A model generated the notes under the pieces. The model was not told where the DNA came from, made no database searches, and saw nothing but the letters and a program-made list of their open reading frames with translations. Below are positions 1-5,663 of a DNA stretch of 5,663 nt, piece after piece (position 1 is the stretch's first letter; each line of letters begins with the position of its first letter). The DNA is from Candidatus Bathyarchaeota archaeon. Lineage in GTDB: Archaea > Thermoproteota > Bathyarchaeia > Bathyarchaeales > Bathycorpusculaceae. The stretch covers positions 1 through 5,663 of the forward strand of contig DAOUSM010000071.1 in NCBI GenBank assembly GCA_030627225.1, given 5' to 3'. The position numbers and the translations under genes were made by a program.

Positions 1-1210
1 CACCAGTTTCAATAAACTGCTCATTTTCGGCTATTTCTACGAAGCCATCAGCCTTTGCAAGGGTTGTTATCGCTCCAGAAAGCCCTACTGGAACGGGCTC
101 AGCAATTAACCGATTTGATTCGTCACGCCTCAGCTTAACCATGATGAATGTTCGTCTCCCCTTTGCTGGAAACATTCTCATTGCTGCAAAAGCCTTCACT
201 TTCAAAGCCTCCACCGCTTTTCTTTCAGCCATGCACTGAATTATTGGACGTACAAGCAGATGAAAGGTTAGCAACGCAGAGGTCGGATGACCTGGAAGCG
301 AAAAAACGGGTTTTCCATCTATTAACGCCACGGTTGTTGGTTTTCCCGGTTTAGTGGCGATTCCGCAAACAATTACGCCTGGTTTCCCTAGAGAATTCAA
401 TGTTTGTGGTATAATATCTTTGGGACCTACTGAAACACCTCCTGAAGTTATGACAATATCTGCGGATGCTAAGGCATGCTTTAATGTCTTCAGTAACTCT
501 GTCCTATCGTCTGGAAAAACTCCCAGATATAACGGTTTTCCGCCACTTTCTAACACCGCTGTGCTCAGGCTGTAAGCGTTTATGTCATAAATTTTTCCGG
601 GAGGAAGCTTTCCGCCGGGCTCGACTATTTCTGCGCCTGTTGAAAGAACAGCTACGCGTGGAACAGCGTAAACGCTCACTTTCGCCAAGCCTAATGCAGC
701 CAAAACGCCTATTTCCCGTGAATGCAATTGCTGTCCCGCTTTCAGAACGGTTTCGCCTTTCTGCATGTCTGCTCCAGCTTTCATGACGTTTTCATCTTTA
801 GCTACAGCATTGTAAACATAAACTTCATCATTCTTTCGCACCGTGTGCTCAACCATGACGACTGCATCCGCACCTTCGGGTATTAGTGCTCCAGTAACAA
901 TTTCAGCAACCGTTCCGGATGTAACTTTTATTTTTGGAGATTCGCCGACATTTATCGTTCCGCAAACCTTCAGCTTTATGGGTTTGTTTTCTTCGGCGCC
1001 GAAAGTGTCTTCCGCCTTCACTGCATATCCATCAACGGTTGAACGATTAAAGGGTGGAATATCCAGAGCGGCGATTATGTCTTCTGCAAGAACACGGTTA
1101 TGGGCTTCTAAAAGCGGGATTTCCTCAACACCTAAAGGCTTTGGTTTAAAATGTTGCTGAATAACTTGCTGTGCCTCATCCAATGTGAGGAGTTTTCTAA
1201 ACATCTTCAT
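1..1210 (-). CDS. moeA: Molybdopterin molybdenumtransferase MoeA, second paralogue (3' end beyond window)
   Basis: MoeA-family enzyme, which in known members inserts molybdate or tungstate into adenylylated molybdopterin in the cytoplasm, the last common step of Mo/W cofactor synthesis. 403 codons are visible without a stop. The frame reads MKMFRKLLTLDEAQQVI, then the domain I signature around VDGYAVKAEDT (59-69), TGALIPEGADAVV (106-118), STGAEI (190-195), DD (234-235), SGGVSVGPKD (256-265), LPGHPTS (305-311) and GRR (351-353), ending in the C-terminal beta-barrel with LAKADGF (384-390). Usual family length is about 400, so only a short tail is probably missing, although some archaeal MoeA carry an extra C-terminal binding-protein-like domain that would lie outside. 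The start is ATG at 1210 or the in-frame ATG at 1204; a stop at 1220-1222 bars much longer forms. No strong ribosome site is visible, and the start lies inside the end of the upstream moeA, suggesting translational coupling. The usual PGNP motif has His in place of Asn. Confidence 0.93.
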   Translation of the reverse strand, partial: MKMFRKLLTLDEAQQVIQQHFKPKPLGVEEIPLLEAHNRVLAEDIIAALDIPPFNRSTVDGYAVKAEDTFGAEENKPIKLKVCGTINVGESPKIKVTSGTVAEIVTGALIPEGADAVVMVEHTVRKNDEVYVYNAVAKDENVMKAGADMQKGETVLKAGQQLHSREIGVLAALGLAKVSVYAVPRVAVLSTGAEIVEPGGKLPPGKIYDINAYSLSTAVLESGGKPLYLGVFPDDRTELLKTLKHALASADIVITSGGVSVGPKDIIPQTLNSLGKPGVIVCGIATKPGKPTTVALIDGKPVFSLPGHPTSALLTFHLLVRPIIQCMAERKAVEALKVKAFAAMRMFPAKGRRTFIMVKLRRDESNRLIAEPVPVGLSGAITTLAKADGFVEIAENEQFIETG

Positions 1211-2441
1211 CAACCACTTCTATACTGTCAAACAGGTGCACTGTAACAAACTCTCCTTCTTCTAAGCCTTCCCGATTTTCCGGAACAACAACATAACCAT
1301 TAGCCTTTGTCATTGTTGAGATTACACCTGAACCTAGAGTGCTTACGGGCTGTGCGAAAAACTCTTCACCACATTGTGATACGTGGACGCGGACAAAGTT
1401 TCTTCTTCCAAGGGCTGTAGAAACTCTCCGCGTTATTTTAGCCTTAACCACCAGCCTAAACTCCTGTTCTAATCCCAGCATTTTACATATTAACGGCTTG
1501 GCGAAAACCTCAAACCCTATCATTGCCGCCACTGGATTGCCGGAAAGAATTATTATTGGCTTTTTATCTGCTATGGCTAGGGCTGTCGGCATGGCTGGAC
1601 GCATGGCTATGCCGTGAACGATTACGCCTGGCTTTCCAACGCTGTTAACGGCTGCCGGAACAAGATCGGAAGCTCCAACGCTTGTCCCGCCTGTGATGAT
1701 TATTGCATCCGCCTTTTCAAGTCCTACTTTTAGTTTTTCTGAAATCTCGTTAACGTCATCCGTTGCGATGCCTAAATCAAATGGTTCAGCGCCTAGCTCT
1801 TGACATAAGGCTGAAAGAATAAGCCTATTAACCTCAAAAATCTGATTTTCCCGTGGTTTACCGCCTATCTCTACTAATTCGTTTCCTGTAGCTAAAATAG
1901 CAATTTTGGGCTTATCCACAACTTTGGCTTCTGTTATTCCTAACGCAGCCATCAATCCTAAATGTTGAGGCTTTAAACGGGTTCCAGCCTTTACGGCAAC
2001 CTCTCCCTTTGAAACGTCTTCACCCCTTTTTGAAACGTTTTCTCCGGGGGTTACTGGAACCCAAACCTCAATTTTGCCGTTAATTCTTTTGGTGTTTTCC
2101 AGCATTATCACAGCGTTTGCGCCCTCCAGGATGGGGTTGCCAGTCCACACTTGTTTTGCCTGTTTCTCACCTACTTCATCTCCTTCTGTGATTTGGAGGG
2201 TTTTCGGCTTAAACTGTGAAGCCTCAAAAGTGTCTTCAGCTCTTACGGCATATCCGTCCATAGCTGACCTGTCAAATCTTGGCAAGTCCTCGTCTGCAAT
2301 TATGTCTTCTGCTAGGACACGGTTTAGAGCTTGATGCACGGGAACCGCAACCGTTTTCAACTTTTCAATTTTTAATTGGTCAAAAAACTTTTGCAATGCT
2401 TCATGTATCGGGGTGAGTTTTTGGAATCCTTTCAACCGCAC
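1197..2441 (-). CDS. moeA: Molybdopterin molybdenumtransferase MoeA, first paralogue (complete)
   Basis: A second, complete MoeA, with the same predicted role in metal insertion into molybdopterin. Residue numbers count from the longest possible start, GTG at 2453 (418 residues). Landmarks are LNRVLAEDII (43-52), MDGYAVRAEDT (65-75), WTGNPILEGANAVI (103-116), ATGNE (188-192), DD (232-233), TGGTSVGASD (254-263), LSGNPVAA (303-310), GRR (349-351) and TKANGYVVV (382-390). Length fits a stand-alone MoeA. I prefer the GTG at 2441, which gives a protein beginning MRLKGFQKL: an AGGTG ribosome site lies 9 nt upstream of it, whereas the GTG at 2453 has none. It is about 65 nt downstream of the endonuclease IV-like gene and overlaps the next moeA. 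It differs from the neighbouring MoeA across much of its length, so the pair is an old duplication rather than a recent one. In archaea with two MoeA proteins a Mo/W division of labour has been proposed; which copy does what cannot be read from sequence. Confidence 0.95.
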   Translation of the reverse strand: MRLKGFQKLTPIHEALQKFFDQLKIEKLKTVAVPVHQALNRVLAEDIIADEDLPRFDRSAMDGYAVRAEDTFEASQFKPKTLQITEGDEVGEKQAKQVWTGNPILEGANAVIMLENTKRINGKIEVWVPVTPGENVSKRGEDVSKGEVAVKAGTRLKPQHLGLMAALGITEAKVVDKPKIAILATGNELVEIGGKPRENQIFEVNRLILSALCQELGAEPFDLGIATDDVNEISEKLKVGLEKADAIIITGGTSVGASDLVPAAVNSVGKPGVIVHGIAMRPAMPTALAIADKKPIIILSGNPVAAMIGFEVFAKPLICKMLGLEQEFRLVVKAKITRRVSTALGRRNFVRVHVSQCGEEFFAQPVSTLGSGVISTMTKANGYVVVPENREGLEEGEFVTVHLFDSIEVVDEDV

Positions 2442-2450
2442 CAAAAGGGG

Positions 2451-2455
2451 CACCT
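2451..2455 (-). promoter_or_regulatory. Shine-Dalgarno site AGGTG for moeA
   Basis: AGGTG on the minus strand matches five bases of the archaeal anti-Shine-Dalgarno complement (AGGTGAT). It lies 9 nt before the GTG at 2441-2439 and 6 nt before a TTG at 2444-2442. The upstream GTG at 2453-2451 is itself part of this site, which argues against it being the true start. Confidence 0.5.
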
Positions 2456-2506
2456 ATAAACAGCACTACAAATTGTGTACAAAAAGGTATCGCATCGAAC
2501 TAAACT

Positions 2507-3370
2507 TTAGCTTTTAAGTTCCCTCTGGAGGATGTCACGCATTTTTATTGCGTCTGCGTCTAAGATTGGGCTCTCGCTTATTGTCACTGGTTTTAGCTTA
2601 AACTCTGCTATGACCTTCGCGAGCATTGTGAAGTCTGGACCATATTCCTTCTCGTCCATTGTGTGATGACGTTTTTCGCCTTTATCTGTAAACTCAACCT
2701 TTGTAAAGTGGCAGTGCATGTCTTTAACAGCGTCTGTTCCTAATCGTTTTTCAATTTCATCCACAACTTTGCGAAAGTCTTCAACGGTTTTGAAGCAGCC
2801 TCTGCATCTTGCATGTAAATGTGCCCAGTCAATTACTGGTTGTGTTTGTTCAACTTGTTCACATAAGCCTAAGATTTCATCTAAGCTCCCGAACTGGGAG
2901 AGTTTCCCCATGGTTTCTGGGCCGAGTTTAACGTTCTTGATTCCCAGCGTCTTCATAGCCTCAACAACCTCTTTTAATGTTTCTAAGCAGTCTTTGAAAA
3001 CTTCTTTTGGAGGTCTTTTACCGTAAAATCCGGGATGGAAAACCATGACATGGGCGTTCATCCACTCCGCAGCCGTTGCACATGCAATTAAACGGTTTTT
3101 GCTGGCTTCAATTGTTTCTTTGCTGCCGCAGAAATTTATGAAGTAGGAGCCGTGAAGACTAAGCCAAACATCGTTTTCTTTAGCTTTCAAACCAAGTTTT
3201 TCAGCCATTTCTTTCTTTATTTGCGGTTTTGTCCCCCAGCGAACAGCTTGATACTCGAAGGCGTCAAGTCCCTCTTCTCTTAAAAGCCTAGGAACAGCCG
3301 TTAAAGTCGCTTTCATTGCTCTAAATGCCGGAGGAACTCCAGCCGGACCAAACCTGGGACGGTCAGCCAT
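2507..3370 (-). CDS. Endonuclease IV-like TIM-barrel protein (AP endonuclease family 2)
   Basis: 287-residue protein of the Nfo/endonuclease IV family (COG0648-like), close to the usual length of about 280. Canonical members use three zinc ions to cut DNA at abasic sites. The N-terminus RFGPAGVP (6-13) resembles archaeal members. Probable metal ligands, aligned by eye to E. coli Nfo, are H73 in LSLHGSY, H112 in VFHPGFYG, E152 in LGPETMG, D181 and H184 in IDWAHLH, H219 or H221 in MHCHF, H235 in KRHH and E266 in ISESP. The Asp normally two residues before the late His is replaced by Lys (K233), so one metal site may be altered. The ATG at 3370 has GGAAG seven nt upstream (3378-3382). The gene starts 12 nt after the membrane-protein stop and ends about 65 nt before moeA, so it is probably co-transcribed with both. 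Activity on abasic DNA is plausible; a sugar isomerase-like TIM barrel is the main alternative. Confidence 0.85.
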   Translation of the reverse strand: MADRPRFGPAGVPPAFRAMKATLTAVPRLLREEGLDAFEYQAVRWGTKPQIKKEMAEKLGLKAKENDVWLSLHGSYFINFCGSKETIEASKNRLIACATAAEWMNAHVMVFHPGFYGKRPPKEVFKDCLETLKEVVEAMKTLGIKNVKLGPETMGKLSQFGSLDEILGLCEQVEQTQPVIDWAHLHARCRGCFKTVEDFRKVVDEIEKRLGTDAVKDMHCHFTKVEFTDKGEKRHHTMDEKEYGPDFTMLAKVIAEFKLKPVTISESPILDADAIKMRDILQRELKS

Positions 3371-3382
3371 TTAGAAGCTTCC

Positions 3383-4351
3383 TTAACTTCTTTTCCCTTT
3401 CCTATATCGAAGACTTTTTCGCGTATATTCTCCATAGAACAGAGCTGTTAGGGCGGACACCCATGCTGCAACGTTTTGAAAAACTAAATATTTTCCAACA
3501 TCATCTAAATCGGTTAAGGGCTTAATTAAACCTCCGAGACTTAGGACGAAGTCTCTGAACCCCGGCGCAGTAGATAATAGAGCATTGTTTATGGATGAGC
3601 AAATCCAGCCAATCGGCGCCAAGGCTTCCGCAATGCCTATCGCGGAATTGCTTGTCGATTTCACAAAGCCAAGCAGTGAAGGATTGCTTTGATAAGCATT
3701 TGATATAGTTCGGTAAATTAATTGCGGATACACTAAAAGGGAAACAGCAACGATGAAAACTGCAAAAACTAGGAGCACAGTTAAAGCGCTTTTTATAGTG
3801 GCTCTTGCGAAATGTATTTTCTGCCAGAGATATGCAACACCCTTAACCCTTAACAACCCAGACTTTATCTTGCCAAAGAATCTCTTTACAGCGTTGCTTA
3901 TCTTTGACGCTAACTTCCCTGCCTCCTTTAATCTAGGCTCTTTCCGTTGTTTACCGGCGGGTCTGACTTTTTCTTTCCACGTTCTATGAGGCTTCACAGC
4001 AACATACTTTGTTAAATACGCCCAGCTGGATACAAGTGTGATTATAACAGCTATTGGAACCAGATGGAATAATGGACTAACTGCTATTGTTATGGTCCAA
4101 TCAGTTCCGGGAAACTGAAAACTACACTGCAATAATGTTTCATCTCTAACACCAAGGTTTATGGCGTAGAGAACAATGAAATATTCAATTAATGCTGCTA
4201 TAGTTAGGAACAGAATTATTGCCGCTAGGCCTTTCAACGTTGTCCAGCGGAATACTAGACGTTTTGGAGGGGGTTGAGCCGACAATTGATTCACCGTTAG
4301 TCTTACGCCTTTTGCAGATTTATGTTGTGCTTGGAATATGAATGTTCCCAT
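3383..4351 (-). CDS. Predicted four-helix membrane protein, function unknown
   Basis: 322-residue protein not matching any family I recognise. Hydrophobic stretches fit transmembrane helices at about 41-64, 92-114, 186-211 and 287-306, with weaker hydrophobic patches near 237-252 and 265-277. A basic N-terminus (1-40), a very basic loop (about 117-185, rich in Lys and Arg) and a basic tail (RKSLRYRKGKRS) all fall on the same side, so the positive-inside rule gives N-in/C-in topology. Its only two cysteines, C76 and C251, both fall in the predicted external segments. No signal peptide cleavage site is evident. The ATG at 4351 has no Shine-Dalgarno site; a nine-codon ORF ends on it (TAATG). It is the first gene of the run leading to the endonuclease IV-like and moeA genes, 12 nt from the next. 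A role in metal or anion handling for the Mo/W pathway would be guesswork from context only. Confidence 0.85.
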   Translation of the reverse strand: MGTFIFQAQHKSAKGVRLTVNQLSAQPPPKRLVFRWTTLKGLAAIILFLTIAALIEYFIVLYAINLGVRDETLLQCSFQFPGTDWTITIAVSPLFHLVPIAVIITLVSSWAYLTKYVAVKPHRTWKEKVRPAGKQRKEPRLKEAGKLASKISNAVKRFFGKIKSGLLRVKGVAYLWQKIHFARATIKSALTVLLVFAVFIVAVSLLVYPQLIYRTISNAYQSNPSLLGFVKSTSNSAIGIAEALAPIGWICSSINNALLSTAPGFRDFVLSLGGLIKPLTDLDDVGKYLVFQNVAAWVSALTALFYGEYTRKSLRYRKGKRS

Positions 4352-4380
4352 TAAAAAACGTGACTGTATATGCTGTACAT
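4351..4380 (-). other. Possible nine-codon leader ORF overlapping the membrane-protein start
   Basis: The minus strand reads ATG at 4380 through nine sense codons (MYSIYSHVF) to TAA at 4353-4351, whose last A is the first base of the downstream ATG (TAATG). The ATG lies about 28 nt from the centre of the TATA-like box at 4404-4417, where a leaderless transcript would begin. The main ORF has no ribosome site of its own, so translational coupling from this short ORF is possible. The ORF is so short that chance is a real alternative. Confidence 0.3.
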
Positions 4381-4403
4381 TGATTTTAACTCTGAGTTAA
4401 TAG

Positions 4404-4417
4404 CCTTAAAACTTTTC
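4404..4417 (-). promoter_or_regulatory. BRE/TATA-like promoter for the membrane-protein operon
   Basis: GAAAAGTTTTAAGG on the minus strand has a purine-rich BRE-like part followed by a TTTTAA box. Transcription would start near 4380-4382, about 30 nt before the membrane-protein ATG. The site overlaps the stop codon of the zinc-ribbon gene. The first ten bases are identical to those in the promoter at 4617-4632. Confidence 0.45.
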
Positions 4418-4580
4418 AACGTTGCGACAATGGAAACTCATGTCCACATTTCGGACACTTAGCCATTTCGCATTGAACAGAAGATGGACAGCCAGAGCAA
4501 GCAAGGGCTCTACCATATGTTATGTCAAAAGCAAAGCCGCATTTTGGACAGCGAATAATGCGTCTCGCAGTCGAACCCAC
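4416..4580 (-). CDS. Small double zinc-ribbon protein, 54 residues
   Basis: A 54-residue ORF with a GTG start at 4580 and TGA at 4418-4416. It carries CPKCG (11-15), C28 and C31 in ACSGCP, C37, then CPKCGHEF (42-49): seven Cys plus H47, enough for two zinc sites made from CPxCG knuckles. Between the knuckles lies FAFDITYGRALAC (16-28). There is no membrane segment. An in-frame TGA eight codon-bases upstream (4589-4587) leaves GTG as the only ordinary start; GTGA at 4587-4590, 6 nt before it, could serve as a weak ribosome site. A TATA-like box lies at the right distance upstream. It is divergent from the TackOD1-like gene, and its stop is embedded in the promoter of the membrane-protein operon. 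Small proteins of this type may bind nucleic acid or partner proteins; the specific role is unknown. Confidence 0.75.
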   Translation of the reverse strand: MGSTARRIIRCPKCGFAFDITYGRALACSGCPSSVQCEMAKCPKCGHEFPLSQR

Positions 4581-4613
4581 TTTAAGTCACTTTCCCTGGA
4601 CCAAACATCCCAC

Positions 4614-4630
4614 AAAGTTTTAAAAACTTT
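4614..4630. repeat. 17-bp palindrome in the divergent spacer
   Basis: AAAGTTTT, a single A, then AAAACTTT: two perfectly complementary 8-base arms. It contains the TATA-like core for the zinc-ribbon gene and reads nearly the same on the plus strand, so it could direct transcription both ways or bind a dimeric regulator. It lies 114 nt before the plus-strand gene, which has its own closer TATA box. Confidence 0.55.
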
Positions 4631-4632
4631 TC
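4617..4632 (-). promoter_or_regulatory. BRE/TATA-like promoter for the zinc-ribbon gene
   Basis: GAAAAGTTTTTAAAAC on the minus strand: BRE-like GAAAAG then a TTTTTAAAA box centred near 4622. A start site about 26 nt downstream (near 4596) would leave a leader of roughly 15 nt before the GTG at 4580, containing the GTGA ribosome-site candidate. Confidence 0.5.
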
Positions 4633-4716
4633 TTAAGTCGCTTCGGGCAATTCATGCGGAAATTTTAACAACAGTAAAGATTATTAATAATATGGTTTTA
4701 AATGCTGGTTTCGTTC

Positions 4717-4726
4717 AAATATATAA
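4717..4726 (+). promoter_or_regulatory. TATA box for the TackOD1-like gene
   Basis: AAATATATAA is centred about 24 nt before the ATG at 4745, the spacing expected when transcription starts at or within a few bases of the start codon. No Shine-Dalgarno site precedes that ATG, so a leaderless mRNA is likely. The rest of the spacer, 4633-4716, is AT-rich with no other feature I can support. Confidence 0.55.
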
Positions 4727-4744
4727 TGTTGGCTTGGGAAAGCT

Positions 4745-5663
4745 ATGTCGAAGACAGGTAAAGTAAAACGAGCAGAACTTTACAGGGACCACAACACGCA
4801 GGTTTTCCTAAGCAAATTTTTAAGCGAGGAGATAAGTGAACTTGAACCAGTTTATGATCCTAAGCTTGGTTACCGATATCCAATTGTTGAGACGATCATT
4901 GGCGACACCTTTGATGCAGAAGATTTTCTGAATAAACTTTATGGAGCAGGAATATTGGAAAGAAGGCTCTACGATAAGAGTATTTATTGTCCAAAATGTG
5001 GTTCTGCAAACATTTCTGTTCATTATTGTTGTCCATACTGCAAGTCGTTTAATATACAGAAAAGTTCCTTAATCGAACACGTCAAATGTGGATACATGGA
5101 TGTTGAGGAGAACTTCCGTAAAGGGAACAAGCTTGTCTGTCCAAAATGCCATGAAGAATTAAGAAAGCTTGACGTTGATTATAGACAGGCTGGAATATGG
5201 TGCGCCTGCAAAGATTGCGGTAAAAACTTCGACATCCCCATTACTGCACATTTCTGCAGAGACTGCCATACAAACTCCACTTTTGAAGACGCAGTGATTA
5301 AAGATGTTTACGCATACAACTTGAAAGAAGAAGTTAGAGAAGAAGCTGCAGTAGGCTGGGTTGTAATTGCACCCATAAGAGAGTTTCTGCAAGAAAAAGG
5401 ATTTGAGGTTGAAAGTCCCGCCTTTCTGAAGGGCAAGTCCGGTGCAAACCACATGTTTGACATAGTGGCTTACAAAGGAGACGTAACAAGAAAGGTAACA
5501 GTTATCGATTTGGCATCCTCAACGGAAAATGTTGTGCCAGAGCAGCCGGTAATCGCACTATTTGCTAAGATGTTTGATGTTTCCCCAGACAACGCCTACT
5601 TAATCGCGATTCCGAAAATGAGTGAAAACGGGAAAAAAATGGCGGAATTATACAACATAAAAA
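4745..5663 (+). CDS. TackOD1-like zinc-binding protein with degenerate PD-(D/E)XK-like domain (3' end beyond window)
   Basis: 306 codons are visible, open at the right edge. Residues about 10-75 look like a small helical region, possibly winged-helix. Residues about 80-195 hold Cys/His pairs: C82/C85, C95/C96/C99, H112/C115, C132/C135, C153/C155/C158 and C171/C174. This layout resembles TackOD1, an output domain described mainly from TACK archaea. Residues about 200-306 look like a PD-(D/E)XK nuclease fold: helix, GFEVE strand, GKSGANHMFDIVAY (D239), then strand VTVIDLA (D255) and a later strand AYLIAIP. In active members the second strand ends in (E/D)xK; here it reads D-L-A, so the catalytic Lys appears absent and the domain may bind rather than cut. 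The start at 4745 is supported by the TATA spacing; no ribosome site is present. A DNA- or ligand-sensing regulator is the most cautious reading. The domain names come from pattern memory, not a search. Confidence 0.82.
   Translation, partial: MSKTGKVKRAELYRDHNTQVFLSKFLSEEISELEPVYDPKLGYRYPIVETIIGDTFDAEDFLNKLYGAGILERRLYDKSIYCPKCGSANISVHYCCPYCKSFNIQKSSLIEHVKCGYMDVEENFRKGNKLVCPKCHEELRKLDVDYRQAGIWCACKDCGKNFDIPITAHFCRDCHTNSTFEDAVIKDVYAYNLKEEVREEAAVGWVVIAPIREFLQEKGFEVESPAFLKGKSGANHMFDIVAYKGDVTRKVTVIDLASSTENVVPEQPVIALFAKMFDVSPDNAYLIAIPKMSENGKKMAELYNIK

Noticed and set aside
148..1160. Several plus-strand ORFs of 68-106 residues
   Set aside because: They lie antisense to the second moeA, whose motifs are continuous through the whole interval, so they are shadows.
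1339..2334. Plus-strand ORFs of 86-92 residues
   Set aside because: Antisense to the complete moeA, with no recognisable domain and overlapping its conserved motifs.
2454..2460. TTTATAG on the minus strand as an internal TATA box for moeA
   Set aside because: A start site 26 nt downstream would fall inside the coding region past the best-supported GTG start, leaving only a TTG at 2435; the AGGTG ribosome site implies the transcript comes from upstream.
2467..2479. Imperfect inverted repeat TACA...TGTA between the endonuclease IV-like gene and moeA
   Set aside because: Only four bases pair per arm, too short to call a terminator or operator.
4422..4766. 114-residue plus-strand ORF across the divergent spacer
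   Set aside because: It is antisense to the zinc-ribbon gene, runs through both promoters and overlaps the start of the TackOD1-like gene; its sequence shows no family features.
5159..5452. 97-residue minus-strand ORF rich in Cys and Phe
   Set aside because: Its composition mirrors the CxxC and Lys-rich codons of the TackOD1-like gene on the other strand; no promoter or ribosome site supports it.

Overview
The window looks archaeal, most likely from a TACK-lineage organism such as a Bathyarchaeia-type genome. Evidence: two different MoeA paralogues in tandem, an archaeal-type endonuclease IV-like protein beginning RFGPAGVP, BRE/TATA-like promoters, a leaderless-looking start, GTG starts, and a Cys-rich protein resembling the TackOD1 domain. 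The lineage call is inference from gene content.

The minus strand from about 4632 to the left edge holds five genes read right to left: a 54-residue double zinc-ribbon protein (4416-4580), a predicted four-helix membrane protein of unknown function (3383-4351), an endonuclease IV-family TIM-barrel protein (2507-3370), a complete MoeA (1197-2441) and a second MoeA cut by the left edge (1-1210). The membrane protein and the TIM-barrel gene are 12 nt apart, the TIM-barrel gene and moeA about 65 nt apart, and the two moeA genes overlap by up to 14 nt. The last four therefore look like one operon whose best-understood output is insertion of Mo or W into molybdopterin. The zinc-ribbon gene has its own promoter, and the membrane-protein promoter sits at its stop codon.

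The plus strand carries one divergent gene from 4745 off the right edge. It encodes a Cys/His-rich TackOD1-like region followed by a PD-(D/E)XK-like domain that seems to have lost its catalytic Lys. The 164-nt divergent spacer (4581-4744) holds a promoter for each direction and a 17-bp palindrome.

The most interesting points are the nuclease-like but probably inactive sensor protein facing a tiny zinc-ribbon gene, the identical ten-base promoter core in front of two minus-strand units, a nine-codon leader ORF whose stop overlaps the membrane-protein start, and the pairing of two diverged MoeA proteins with a variant endonuclease IV. No RNA genes, CRISPR arrays, insertion sequences or attachment sites were seen.
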